Positions 8,379 to 17,778 of a stretch of DNA of 24,199 nucleotides are shown piece by piece. Every line of letters starts with the position of its first letter. Within the stretch, counting starts at the first letter, position 1. This DNA comes from Acidobacteriota bacterium (GTDB taxonomy: Bacteria; Acidobacteriota; Terriglobia; Terriglobales; Acidobacteriaceae), in assembly GCA_023441255.1 (NCBI GenBank), contig JAEZPW010000116.1, positions 1 through 24,199 on the forward strand. The letters are read 5' to 3'. The position numbers and the translations under genes were made by a program. Below the pieces are notes generated by a model, which did not search any database, was not told where the DNA came from, and worked only from the letters and a program-made list of their open reading frames with translations.

Positions 8379-10031
8379 TCACGCGGCGACCGATTTCTTG
8401 TCACCCTTGCCTGGCTCATCCGTGCGCTTCTTCGACGCCTCGTACGCCTGTCGATAGCCGCGAGCGATCGATCGTACGCCACGTCCTATATCGTCGTAGG
8501 CATCGTCGGGTAGATTGGCAAGTGAAACACGCAACGACCAGTCTGGCGCATCGAAGCCGCCTCCATTGAGGAGCACGATGCCGTGGTCCTCAGCGAGGCG
8601 AAACGCCAGATCGAGCGGGTGAACATTCTTTTTAAGGTATTCAACAGCTTCCTCACCGATGTTTTTCTTGGCCCAGAACTCGAAGTCGATCAGACCGTAA
8701 TAAGCGTCGTATAGCGGATTCGGCGGCAGCTCCAACCCGAGACCTTCCAGCAAAGAGTAGATACGCCGATGAACAATCTCGCGGCACGCATTCTGGTACT
8801 TCTTTTCCACATCCATCAGTTCGGCCATGGAGAACAGGCTCATCATCACCTGCTGGGGCAGAGACAGGCCGGCCGTGTGATTGAGTGCGACGTCACGGCT
8901 GTCCGCTACGATCCGATCGATGAACTTGATCTTCCGTGGTTCCAGCGTGAGCGGGCCATAACGTTTGTCGAGCGCCTTGAGCTCGGCATCGGGCAGCTTA
9001 GCGATCATCTTGTCGTAGAGATTGTCCTCATGTACGGCGATCACGCCCAGTCGCCAGCCCGTCGCGCCGAAATACTTCGAATAGGAGTAGACCCCTATGG
9101 TGTTGTGGGGCAGTTCACCCAGCAAAGACCGAAAGTCGGGTACGAATGTGCCGTAAACGTCGTCTGTGAGGACCATCAGGTCCGGGCGCTTTTTCCTAAC
9201 CAGATTTCCGATCTTGGCGATCGTTTCCTTGCTGAGCGCGACCCCCGTCGGGTTTCCAGGATTCACCACGAAGAACGCCTTGATCTTCGGATCCTCCAAT
9301 TTCTTCAATTGCTCATCTGTGAACTGCCAGCGATTCTCCTGCGGGGCCTCGATGTTGACTACATTCAGTGCATAGTCCTCGAGATGCGTCATCTCGATGT
9401 ATGGAGTGAAGATCGGCGTGCCCAGGGCGATTGTGTCGCCGGGATGTAGCAGTCGATTCGCCTTCAAGGATTTGAAGATGTAGCACATCGCCGCGGTTCC
9501 GCCCTCGACGGCATATAGGTCAAACCTTCCCGCGGGACGTGGATCTCCGCACATGGCCCACATCAGGTACTCATGCGTGATGCGCTCGTTGTGGACGAGC
9601 ATTCGGTCGGGCACCGGGTAGTTGTCGCCAATGATGGAATCCACCAGTTCATGCACGAATGCGTCGGGGTCGAACCCAAAGGTATTCACCGCGAAGGACA
9701 CCATTCCCGACAGGAACTCTGCCCCGGGTGTTCCGGCATGCGAGGCAAGTCGTAGCCATTTTCCGAGACGCTCCGAGATGCCCTGCATCTGCGGCATGCC
9801 GCCAATTCCTGCATCGTGCTCCATCACACGCTTGCTCTCACTTATCCCGAACTGACCGAGCAGGAAGTAGCCCTCCCGGGGCGTGGTTGCAATCCAATTA
9901 GGGTTACCGCGACCAGCGTTGAGAAAGGCTGACTGCGCGGTTCTAGAAGTCTCCTTCGCCAACTTGATCAGTTCATCTTTAATCTCGAACGGGCTGAGCG
10001 TTTCGAAGCTTTGCAGGTGCGCGAGTTCCAT
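8379..10031 (-). CDS. aspD: Aspartate 4-decarboxylase / aspartate aminotransferase (PLP enzyme)
   Basis: The product is 550 residues, close to the 530-550 of characterised AspD enzymes (EC 4.1.1.12), which convert L-aspartate to L-alanine and CO2 and show side transaminase activity. It is a fold-type I PLP enzyme. Visible are the long N-terminal arm with LNAGRGNPNW (residues 37-46), the NPGNPTG loop (257-263), the PLP aspartate/tyrosine region TDDVYGTF (289-296), the Schiff-base lysine Lys319 in YSYSKYFGATGWRLG, and a late substrate-binding Arg in WSLRVSLANLP. The long arm and length separate it from ordinary aspartate aminotransferases of about 400 residues. It has a strong ribosome binding site (AGGAG, 6-base spacer). 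It lies 27 bases downstream of aspT, so the two form an operon; the pair makes alanine for exchange against aspartate. Confidence 0.93.
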   Translation of the reverse strand: MELAHLQSFETLSPFEIKDELIKLAKETSRTAQSAFLNAGRGNPNWIATTPREGYFLLGQFGISESKRVMEHDAGIGGMPQMQGISERLGKWLRLASHAGTPGAEFLSGMVSFAVNTFGFDPDAFVHELVDSIIGDNYPVPDRMLVHNERITHEYLMWAMCGDPRPAGRFDLYAVEGGTAAMCYIFKSLKANRLLHPGDTIALGTPIFTPYIEMTHLEDYALNVVNIEAPQENRWQFTDEQLKKLEDPKIKAFFVVNPGNPTGVALSKETIAKIGNLVRKKRPDLMVLTDDVYGTFVPDFRSLLGELPHNTIGVYSYSKYFGATGWRLGVIAVHEDNLYDKMIAKLPDAELKALDKRYGPLTLEPRKIKFIDRIVADSRDVALNHTAGLSLPQQVMMSLFSMAELMDVEKKYQNACREIVHRRIYSLLEGLGLELPPNPLYDAYYGLIDFEFWAKKNIGEEAVEYLKKNVHPLDLAFRLAEDHGIVLLNGGGFDAPDWSLRVSLANLPDDAYDDIGRGVRSIARGYRQAYEASKKRTDEPGKGDKKSVAA

Positions 10032-10058
10032 TGTGTTCTCCTCGTCACTTCTCAGAAA

Positions 10059-11813
10059 TCATTTCGCCAGGATCATGATGAGCACCATGCCCCAGATGGT
10101 TAGGAGTGTGTTGCCGACGGCGTATGTCACCGTGTAGCCGAGCGCAGGCACCTGACTACGACCGCGATCGCACACCAGACCAAGTGAAGCCGTCGTGGTG
10201 CGCGCCCCGGAGACGATGCCGAGCAGTATCGCGTCATGGAAGCGGAACAAGAACTTGCCGATGAACATGCCAAGTATCAGTGGCACAGTGGTTGCAACCG
10301 CTCCCCAGAGAAACAGGCCAATACCCTGCGATTTAAGCCCGTTGACGAAGCCCGGACCGGCCGAGATGCCTACCACCGCGATGAAGATGTTCAGGCCGAC
10401 CGAATTCATGAACCAGACCGTCGACGTCGGGATACGGCCAAAGGTCGGGTGCACGGAGCGTAGCCACCCGCAAACAAGTCCCGAGATGAGCGCCCCTCCT
10501 GCGGTTGAGAGCGTCAGCGGAACGCCGGCCACTTTCCACACTAGTGCACCTATCAATGCGCCAACTGTAATGCCGGCCCCGATGAACGCAACGTCTGCTA
10601 CGTCGGTCGGGCGGTCGGGCACCCCGAGCAGCTTGATGGCGGCAGAAGTGTCCTGAGTGCGACCGACAATGTTCACAATGTCGCCGCGATATATTTTGGT
10701 GTTGGGCAGAATGGGGATAGCTGTGGCAACCGCACCGCGCGTGATCTTGCGCAGGAAGACGCCGCGAGCGCCAGGCATTCCGGCGATTTCAACGAGGGTC
10801 TTTCCGTCGACCTCTTTGTTTGTGACGTATACGTCAATACCCTCGACGGGGACGCTCAACAGTTCGGGATCGTCCACTTCGACGGCAACTTCGCCGGCAG
10901 GAGCGGAACTTCGTGCACCCGCCACGGCCACCAGTTTCGCGCGTTCACCGATAACCTTGACCAGTGCCTCGCGAGCGCCGGCGAGAGCCACAACATCGCC
11001 TTCGCGCAATACGGTGTCGGCAGCAACTTCCTCGATGACCCCGTTGCGACGAAGGCGTAGGACAAACGCACGTGCGTTCGGCACGAGCGCTTCTGCTTCC
11101 GCTGCCCGAAGACCGGCGACCACTCCACCAGGCTGCACACGGAACGCCCGCATTTCCCAGCGATGCCACGCGGATCCGGCTCCGCCCAACTCTCTTGTGC
11201 CGCCCTGCTTTTCCTCGTAGTCTTTGCAGGCGGCAGGCAGGTCGATGCGGAGCAGTGCCGGGCCAACCAGCGCAATCACGATAGCAGACCCCACGGTACC
11301 GAACATGTAGGAGACCGCATAGGCGATCGGCATAGAGTCCAGCATTCGTTTCGCTTCCTCGGCTGCCAGGCCTAGCCGATTGATCGCGTCGGTGGAGAGA
11401 CCCATGGCGGCGGAAATCGTTTGGGAGCCAGAGTACAACCCGGCTGCGTAGCCCAGATCGTAGCCCGCCACTTTGACAATGACCACCAAGGTCGCCAGGC
11501 ACAGCACGCATTGCACTGCCGCAAAGAGCGCTTGAGGAACGCCATCCTTGGCAACACCGCGCACAAACTGCGGCCCGACTCCGTATCCGACAGCGAAAAG
11601 GAACATGAGGAACACAAACGCCTTCAGGGGCGCCGAAATCGTGATCCCAAGTTGCCCGATGAGGACGCCTGCCAGCAGAGTGGCTGTGACTGATCCAAGC
11701 CCTATGCCGCGAAACGTAAACTTGCCGAAGTAGTACCCGGCTGCAAGCGCGAGGAATATTGCAATCTCAGGGTACTGCCGCAGCGTTGCTGCGAACCATG
11801 AGAATACGAACAT
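10059..11813 (-). CDS. aspT: Aspartate:alanine antiporter (AAEx family)
   Basis: The product is 584 residues. It has the AspT/YidE-type architecture: an N-terminal membrane half (helices within about 15-190), a large cytosolic part with two TrkA-C/RCK_C-like domains (about 220-292 and 318-398), and a C-terminal membrane half (about 405-584). AspT exchanges external aspartate for internal alanine. Coupled to aspartate decarboxylation this generates a proton motive force and consumes a cytosolic proton. Identification as AspT rather than a related YidE/YbjL protein of unknown substrate rests mainly on the immediately following aspD gene (27 bases apart). The start at 11811-11813 has a consensus GGAGG with a 7-base spacer. 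A strong terminator lies about 60 bases upstream, so the unit likely has its own promoter in that short gap. Confidence 0.9.
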   Translation of the reverse strand: MFVFSWFAATLRQYPEIAIFLALAAGYYFGKFTFRGIGLGSVTATLLAGVLIGQLGITISAPLKAFVFLMFLFAVGYGVGPQFVRGVAKDGVPQALFAAVQCVLCLATLVVIVKVAGYDLGYAAGLYSGSQTISAAMGLSTDAINRLGLAAEEAKRMLDSMPIAYAVSYMFGTVGSAIVIALVGPALLRIDLPAACKDYEEKQGGTRELGGAGSAWHRWEMRAFRVQPGGVVAGLRAAEAEALVPNARAFVLRLRRNGVIEEVAADTVLREGDVVALAGAREALVKVIGERAKLVAVAGARSSAPAGEVAVEVDDPELLSVPVEGIDVYVTNKEVDGKTLVEIAGMPGARGVFLRKITRGAVATAIPILPNTKIYRGDIVNIVGRTQDTSAAIKLLGVPDRPTDVADVAFIGAGITVGALIGALVWKVAGVPLTLSTAGGALISGLVCGWLRSVHPTFGRIPTSTVWFMNSVGLNIFIAVVGISAGPGFVNGLKSQGIGLFLWGAVATTVPLILGMFIGKFLFRFHDAILLGIVSGARTTTASLGLVCDRGRSQVPALGYTVTYAVGNTLLTIWGMVLIMILAK

Positions 11814-11874
11814 TGAAGGACCTCCGTATCACGAGGCTGCGTACTGCATGCTTTGGGAGCAACAAGTCATAGGC

Positions 11875-11906
11875 GAAAAAACGGCACCCGCCTTGCGGCG
11901 GGTGCC
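11875..11906 (-). terminator. Strong intrinsic terminator after the Orn/Lys/Arg decarboxylase gene
   Basis: The arms GGCACCCGCC (11883-11892) and GGCGGGTGCC (11897-11906) form a perfect 10-bp GC-rich stem with a 4-base loop. Read leftward it begins 2 bases after the decarboxylase stop and is followed by six T residues (11881-11876). This is a textbook Rho-independent terminator that separates the decarboxylase unit from aspT-aspD. Confidence 0.93.
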
Positions 11907-11908
11907 AG

Positions 11909-14701
11909 TCAGGCGGCTTTGCGTGCTGCCCTTTCCTGCTGCGGAGACACTCTTTCCTCCAAGGCCGAGGGCTTGAGCAGTTTCAAGCCGAGTGCGGCGC
12001 TGAAGCCGTGGATTTCTTTGACGTCCAGCTTGCGCATGAACTCGATCGTCTCGGCCGTGATCACTTGGCCGGGAACCATGATTGGAAAACCTGGAGGGTA
12101 TGGAATGACAAAGTTTGCCGAAACCAACGGGGGCCCTTCTCTGAGCCGCCTGTCAATCTCAGGACTCGACAGTTTCAGGTGCTCGCAGTCGTCGGCGCGA
12201 TACGCTCCGAAGAATGCCGATCGCATGTCGCCCTCAGTGGTGGCGCTTGATGGTTTTTCACGGAAGCTGTCGTGGAATGCGCTGAAGTTCGGCAAATCGG
12301 GCACATCTTCCATCAGCGACTTGACTCTGACTCTGAACGCTTCCTGTGCTGCCGCTCCGCCTTGAGCCAGCTTCCTTTCGATCTTCTGTGATATCTCGAC
12401 CAGCACCTTGATGAGGTGAGCGATGTCGCTTCGCGTGTTGTTGATGTTGGTCTGCAGCAACACGCTGTTGCGAGATGTCTTGTTCAACTGGATGTCATAG
12501 TCCGCAGCAAGCATGTTCTTGAACTGAGTTCCATCGAATCCAGCAGAACCGCAGACGAGCGTCAGCCTTGTGACATCCAGGGCAAATTCATCCTCTCTCA
12601 GCGCATTGACCGCCGTGGCCCAATTAGCCCCCGGGCTGAAGTAGTCTACGAACCCGGAATTACGAAACTCGCCAGGGACCATTTCATCCGCGCCCAGGAC
12701 CTTGAAGTACTTGGAGACGAGTGGGTGAGAGTTAACTTCGCGCCGAACATCGAGCGCGAGTTGAATCGCGCGGTTTACAAGTTCGTATCCTTCCAACTCC
12801 ATCTGTCGGCGAGCGACGTCGATAGAAGCAATGATCTGCAGGTTGGGCGAGGTGGACGCGTGTGTGAACACTGCCTCATGGAACTGCTCTTCGACAGTGT
12901 GATAGTCCTGGTCCTTCACCAGCACCATCGATCCCTGACGCAGGCAAGACATGGATTTGTGAGTGGAATTTGTCTGATAAACGCGCAAACGGACTTTGTC
13001 AGGATTCGCGAGCAGTCTTGTGTTGAGCAGCGTACCGTCGTTCGGGTCAAGGTCTTCCCCGAGCTTCTTGGTTTGCTCGACATAAGCGGCGCGGTACGCG
13101 GGATCCTTGAATTTGCGTTCAAGGATTGCAGCCGCCCCCATTGCTGTACGACGCCGGTAGAAAGGACTCCATCTTGCGAATCCGAACCACGCCTCATCCC
13201 ACAGGAAGATCAGATCGGGCTTAATGGCGAGGCACTCTTCCATGACTCGCTCGACGTTGTAAATGTGTCCGTCAAACGTGCAGTTTGTGAGCACGAGAAG
13301 CCGCGCACGATCAAGTTTGCCTTCGGCTTTGAGATCAAGCAGGGCTTTCTTGATCGTACGCAACGGGACGGCGCCGTACATCGAGTATTTCGTGAGGGGG
13401 AATGCCTCGATGTAGAGCGGTAAGGCGCCGGACAATACTGCACCATAGTGATGTGACTTGTGACAATTACGATCAACCAACATTATGTCGCCGGGCGCTA
13501 GCAGTGCCTGCTCGACCATTTTGTTGGACGTCGAGGTGCCGTTAGTGACGAAGAAGACCTGGTCGGCACCAAACGCGCGTGCCGCATATTCTTGTGCAAC
13601 TTTTATGTTGCCGGTCGGTTCGAGCAGGCTGTCGAGCCCACCGGTGGTTGCGGAAGATTCCGCGAGGAACAAGTTCAGGCCATAGAACTTGCCCATATCG
13701 CGGATCCAGTTCGACTTGAATATGGACTTCCCGCGAGCGACGGGAAGAGCATGAAATGTGCCGATGGGCCTCTGGGCATACTTCTGCAGGTTGTCGAAGT
13801 AAGGGGTAGAGAAACGGTCTGCTACGCCATCGAGGATGCTGAGATGGAGTTCGAGTGGCTCTTCGACCTGATAGAAGATCCGGCGAACGCATTCTGCAGC
13901 GGGATCTCCCGCGGCCTTTTCAACCTCGCGATCGCTCAGGAGATAAACATCCAGTTCAGGGCGGAGTAGTTTGATCGATTGTGCCAGGGTCAGCGCTTGA
14001 TGACGTACGTCATCCTCAATTCCATTCGCAGCAAGGTGCGTGGTAAGAAACTCGCGAAGAACCGGGCTATTGTGTGTCGATACGAACGGAATACTGTCGT
14101 AAATAACGACAGCTTCCAGGCTGCCGTTAAGAATAACGCCGAGGATTGCGTCTTCGAAAGCACCGACGAAGACCTGCTCATAGATGAACTTGTCCTGGGA
14201 GCGGCGAATCTTGCGGAACTCCTGGGCAATTTCCGGCCAAAGCGCAGGACGAGCGGGTGTTACCATTAGTACTTCGAAGTATGGACGATGGGCAGCCACA
14301 TCCTCCCCGGCCGGCAACCGTTCCCCCACACCGGCTGGGCCTTCTTCGTCCGTTTCCCAATCTGCCATGTTCGTACGATAGGAATGGGTCAGTAATGCAG
14401 CGCTGATAGCTTGTACCAGCCGGGCTGTGCCTTTCGCATCGTCGGACGCAATACGCTCATCCAGCACGCGCAACAACCGCGGCCCTGGATACGCGAAAAA
14501 GTCTTCCCATTGACGTAACTCGCCAATCTTCGTACTTACTGAAGCACGATGGCTATCGATTTGGGACGTACGTTGCGCTTGTGCCGACGATTCCCATGCT
14601 CTAGCCGACTCGAGTAATGCGCGCCAACGATCGAATCGTGCTTCTGCGACCGTGAAGAATTGATCGACTCGCGGCTTGTCAGTAGTTGTCGCCGTGCTCA
14701 T
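11909..14701 (-). CDS. Orn/Lys/Arg decarboxylase family protein, long variant
   Basis: The product is 930 residues, against about 710-760 for AdiA, CadA/LdcI and SpeC. The PLP core is clear: NGTSTSNK (387-394), DRNCHKS (410-416), WDEAWFGFARWSPF (501-514) with the PLP-binding Asp502, and STHKSMS with Schiff-base Lys582. The core starts about 200 residues later than in AdiA. The N-terminal ~300 residues hold helical segments and a receiver-like alpha/beta region (LDVYLLSD at 250-257). The HTPGH-type motif of typical members is replaced by FHALPVARGKSIFKSNW (316-332). The C-terminal domain has the PYPPGFPIMVPG motif of the family. DEAW plus DRNCHKS look more like arginine decarboxylases, but the substrate cannot be fixed. 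The reaction uses a cytosolic proton and releases CO2. A GGAGG site lies 5 bases before the ATG. The gene follows the porin gene after 52 bases, so they probably form an operon. Confidence 0.92.
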   Translation of the reverse strand: MSTATTTDKPRVDQFFTVAEARFDRWRALLESARAWESSAQAQRTSQIDSHRASVSTKIGELRQWEDFFAYPGPRLLRVLDERIASDDAKGTARLVQAISAALLTHSYRTNMADWETDEEGPAGVGERLPAGEDVAAHRPYFEVLMVTPARPALWPEIAQEFRKIRRSQDKFIYEQVFVGAFEDAILGVILNGSLEAVVIYDSIPFVSTHNSPVLREFLTTHLAANGIEDDVRHQALTLAQSIKLLRPELDVYLLSDREVEKAAGDPAAECVRRIFYQVEEPLELHLSILDGVADRFSTPYFDNLQKYAQRPIGTFHALPVARGKSIFKSNWIRDMGKFYGLNLFLAESSATTGGLDSLLEPTGNIKVAQEYAARAFGADQVFFVTNGTSTSNKMVEQALLAPGDIMLVDRNCHKSHHYGAVLSGALPLYIEAFPLTKYSMYGAVPLRTIKKALLDLKAEGKLDRARLLVLTNCTFDGHIYNVERVMEECLAIKPDLIFLWDEAWFGFARWSPFYRRRTAMGAAAILERKFKDPAYRAAYVEQTKKLGEDLDPNDGTLLNTRLLANPDKVRLRVYQTNSTHKSMSCLRQGSMVLVKDQDYHTVEEQFHEAVFTHASTSPNLQIIASIDVARRQMELEGYELVNRAIQLALDVRREVNSHPLVSKYFKVLGADEMVPGEFRNSGFVDYFSPGANWATAVNALREDEFALDVTRLTLVCGSAGFDGTQFKNMLAADYDIQLNKTSRNSVLLQTNINNTRSDIAHLIKVLVEISQKIERKLAQGGAAAQEAFRVRVKSLMEDVPDLPNFSAFHDSFREKPSSATTEGDMRSAFFGAYRADDCEHLKLSSPEIDRRLREGPPLVSANFVIPYPPGFPIMVPGQVITAETIEFMRKLDVKEIHGFSAALGLKLLKPSALEERVSPQQERAARKAA

Positions 14702-14753
14702 TCCTGCCTCCGTTCACTTGTTCGTTGCTTATCAAGTCCCCTGGGTAGACTTG

Positions 14754-16244
14754 CTACTGCTTCGTTTCCTCTGTCTTCACGAAGTTGTACTTGGCGCTGA
14801 TCATCAAGCGAGGAGCATTGCCTTTCGCACCATTCTTCTCAACCAGCCATCCATAAAGAAATTCAGCGCCGACGTTCAAGGATCCGGCTACATTCCAGAT
14901 GAGGTTTGTTGCCGTGTAATTGCTCTGGTGGAACGTGGATCCCGGCTGAAACGAAGTGTTATCTACCTGGACGAAGCCGTAGATAAGGTTTGAACGTAAC
15001 TTGGGCACCCAAAAATGCTGGTACGACCCATACGCGCCCAACACCGGCAGAGACCTCAGTCGAGGTTCGGCTGCGCTAATCGGAGCCGCATCGATTCCCA
15101 GGCCAGAGGTGTCATTCAGGTACCGCCCGATGCCACGTCCGTACGCGATCTGGTAAGTAAAAGCATCCTTGCCGACTGTTTTCTGTAACCCCGTGAAGTT
15201 GAATCCCCATCCGAACGTAGAATCGCTCACGCCATTGGGCAGAAATGCCGCAATGTCACGAAACAGCCAGGAGAACTGAAAGTGCCCGCTATTCATGTCC
15301 TGACGGAACGTGATCGCTCCGTCCGGTGCCGGGCTGTTGGGCAGCGCATTGAATTCGGGCGTCTTGAACGCCACGTCCGAGGAAGCCTTTTCGACGGAGA
15401 ACCTGAGAGACCTCTTTTCGCCAAGCGGGACACTGTACCTCAGTTGAGGGTTGCGAATCGAAACCTGTCCGTTCGGACCTTGAAAATCGAGTTGGTCAGG
15501 GCCGGAGTCTGGATCCATGAAGTTCGAAAAGGTCTGACCGATCAACAGGTTTCTTGCCTGCGCGTATGCGTGACGCATGCGCGGCGTAGTCGCACTCGAT
15601 CCAAATAGATCTCCTTCCACAAAGAACCGGATTTTGCCGAGGCTCTCGGAAGGGATTAGGAAGTCCAAGTTCAAGCGAGTCGGGCGCACTGAAACTGTCG
15701 AGTTGCTCACCCCTGCCGGCGCCGGAATCGGAATGCTGGAGGGAATGAACCTGTCCGTGTCGCCTGCTTGTCTTATGTCTCGGATGAAGTCAGTCTTGAA
15801 GTATCCGCCGATCTTCAGGAACGTTCGCGTTCCTGGAAGTCGAAAGTAGCCGGGATAGCGAGGGTCCAACGGTGCATTATCGACACGCGCCGCAGCAACT
15901 TCGTCCTGTGAGAAAGTCACGTGCGTGGAGGTTTGCTTGCCGACCTCACGCTGCTGTTCCTGGTCCAGTTCTGTCGCTGCTTCGGACTGTCCACTCGACG
16001 TTTGATTGCTCGTCGATGCCTGTGCCGCTGCCTCGGTCATGTTGTTGGCCTGCGTCGTGCCGCTGGACAACTGCTTTATTTCTGCCTGAACGGCGGCCAT
16101 CTGGGCCTGCATGTCGTCTAGCTGTTTTTGAAGCTTTTGCAACTTGTCACTATTTGGTTCGGCTGCTTGCGCAAACAACGTATTAGTTTCTGCAGACGCA
16201 ATAGCAAAGATAGCGAGTGCCGCAATGATGAAGAGTCGATTCAT
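14754..16244 (-). CDS. DcaP-like outer-membrane porin
   Basis: The product is 496 residues with a signal peptide (about 1-26, ending ...NTLFAQ), then a short coiled coil (LQKLQKQLDDMQAQMAAVQAE), a Ser/Thr/Gln-rich linker, and a barrel domain starting at YPGYFRLPGTRTFLKIGGYF. The sequence KIGGYFKTDFIRD and the later VRPTRLNLDF are typical of the DcaP family (trimeric porins in Acinetobacter that pass negatively charged substrates and carry an N-terminal coiled coil). It ends in aromatic strands finishing with LMISAKYNFVKTEETKQ. A good GGAG site precedes the ATG at 16242-16244. As the gene upstream of the decarboxylase on the same strand, it may supply substrate to the decarboxylation enzymes; that link is inferred from position only. 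Confidence 0.85.
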   Translation of the reverse strand: MNRLFIIAALAIFAIASAETNTLFAQAAEPNSDKLQKLQKQLDDMQAQMAAVQAEIKQLSSGTTQANNMTEAAAQASTSNQTSSGQSEAATELDQEQQREVGKQTSTHVTFSQDEVAAARVDNAPLDPRYPGYFRLPGTRTFLKIGGYFKTDFIRDIRQAGDTDRFIPSSIPIPAPAGVSNSTVSVRPTRLNLDFLIPSESLGKIRFFVEGDLFGSSATTPRMRHAYAQARNLLIGQTFSNFMDPDSGPDQLDFQGPNGQVSIRNPQLRYSVPLGEKRSLRFSVEKASSDVAFKTPEFNALPNSPAPDGAITFRQDMNSGHFQFSWLFRDIAAFLPNGVSDSTFGWGFNFTGLQKTVGKDAFTYQIAYGRGIGRYLNDTSGLGIDAAPISAAEPRLRSLPVLGAYGSYQHFWVPKLRSNLIYGFVQVDNTSFQPGSTFHQSNYTATNLIWNVAGSLNVGAEFLYGWLVEKNGAKGNAPRLMISAKYNFVKTEETKQ

Positions 16245-16428
16245 AAGAGCTCCGAACGAGATGGGCAGACGCTTCCGCCGAATTGGAAATCTAGTCGTCT
16301 CTGCACCCTCGAAGGGACTCCGTATATTGCTAGTTGGGTGAGCTAGAAGTTACGGTTACGGCGGCACTTGCTAGACATGCCGGCGACCGGGCGAGTGTTC
16401 GTGTGTTCAGTGTTAGTGCGTTGTTCGG

Positions 16429-17709
16429 TTACACCGCGGCCTGGCGGCGACGCGTAGTCGTTCCAAGCCCTTGGCGATCGCCCACAGACGCTTCTGACTG
16501 CTCGTCGGCGTCGGCGAAGGACCGAACAATGGTCCCCTGCAATCGCCGCTGCCAATTAGCCAATGCCGGTCGGCGATGCTCGGGCAGAACGGACATCAAA
16601 TCGCTAACCAACGCGCTCATGCGTCGCATAACCTGCACGCTGTCGGCGCCGTAGTGTCGGATCTCGTCAAATGCCAGTCGCAGGAAGTCCTCCCATGTCG
16701 GGAACGGAACTATGAGTCGAAGTGTGCCTTGATTGTCATGGTAGTTACCGATCTCAATCCGCCGGTGACCGAGGCGAACTAGGAGATCGCCAATTTGATC
16801 GAGCGCCTGAGTCGCCGTCGTGGGATCGTTTATCGCTGGAGACAAAGCTTTGATCGCAATGTCCACGAGGAGTCGAATCGCATACTTCGGGTCTTGATTG
16901 AAGGTGCGCTGCTCGCCCAGTTGGATCGCCCTCAATAGCAGTTGTTCATCGATGAGTTGTGTCGCACCGTAGATCTGCATCAGAGGCGTCAATTCCACAA
17001 CCGTATCGCCGATCGAGGCGACCAACTCCAATACAGCCTCGTGCGCGACCGCGAGTTGCAACAGCGCCTCTATGTCGATGGTCTGAATCGCGCGGGGTTG
17101 CCCGTGATGAACGAGCACCTGTGCAGGACGGCTGTTAGTGATCTCATTTGTTGCAGCAACCGGATCAGGCAAGCGGGAAGGCGGATACGTGGTTGCTATG
17201 ACCGTTCGACCCTGATCCGCCGTGAAAGTGAGCATTCGGCTAACCTGCAACATTCCGACACGCTCTACCAACGCGATAAAGATCCCCATGCTTGCAAGCA
17301 ACAATACGATGACAAGTGTGAAGCTGATCAACGGCACATGTTGGGATGAGATACGGTTTAGCCAAGCGAGGGCAGCGATGGCATACACGAAAGTTGCTAT
17401 GAACATGCCAAGTGCATGCGCCAGGAGGGGATCTCGTGCCATTAACAATGCCAAGCGCGGCGAATACGCTGTTGCGCTGAACTGAACCATCAGAAAAGCT
17501 AGCGAAAAGACTATGCCTGTTAGAGAGATCATCCCCGAGGCGATCGCGGCATAGATGGTGAGTGCGGCATTTAATGTCACGGGTGAGGCGAGTGCCGGGA
17601 TGAGGAACATCTCCACTCGTGGCAACACTAGACCCAGGACTATCGCCCCGATCGCGTAGACGGAAGGGACGAGCCAGGGCCTTAGGCGATTACGGTGATC
17701 GCTTGGCAT
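16429..17709 (-). CDS. DUF2254 family membrane protein
   Basis: The product is 426 residues. The first ~150 residues hold four hydrophobic helices (about 13-32, 50-76, 98-117, 126-147), with the family-type stretch SLTGIVFSLAFLMVQFSATAYSPRL between the second and third. The rest is a soluble domain that contains SPAINDPTTATQALDQ and the DQIGDLLVRL region, both characteristic of PF10011 (DUF2254). The family is widespread in bacteria and has no established function. The ribosome binding site is weak. The gene lies 69 bases downstream of the small secreted-protein gene on the same strand and may share its transcript. No clear terminator is seen after the stop. It is 184 bases upstream of the porin gene, which has its own start region. 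Confidence 0.85.
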   Translation of the reverse strand: MPSDHRNRLRPWLVPSVYAIGAIVLGLVLPRVEMFLIPALASPVTLNAALTIYAAIASGMISLTGIVFSLAFLMVQFSATAYSPRLALLMARDPLLAHALGMFIATFVYAIAALAWLNRISSQHVPLISFTLVIVLLLASMGIFIALVERVGMLQVSRMLTFTADQGRTVIATTYPPSRLPDPVAATNEITNSRPAQVLVHHGQPRAIQTIDIEALLQLAVAHEAVLELVASIGDTVVELTPLMQIYGATQLIDEQLLLRAIQLGEQRTFNQDPKYAIRLLVDIAIKALSPAINDPTTATQALDQIGDLLVRLGHRRIEIGNYHDNQGTLRLIVPFPTWEDFLRLAFDEIRHYGADSVQVMRRMSALVSDLMSVLPEHRRPALANWQRRLQGTIVRSFADADEQSEASVGDRQGLGTTTRRRQAAV

Positions 17710-17778
17710 TGTGATCTCACATCAACAACTCCAGAGCACCAGGCTAATGATTCGCGTCCACAAGGAATCGGGCAGCCC

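Noticed and set aside
12416..13423. 335-codon open frame on the plus strand opposite the Orn/Lys/Arg decarboxylase gene
   Set aside because: It lies wholly inside a gene with intact PLP motifs, shows no recognisable domain and has a Cys/Arg/His-rich composition typical of an antisense shadow.
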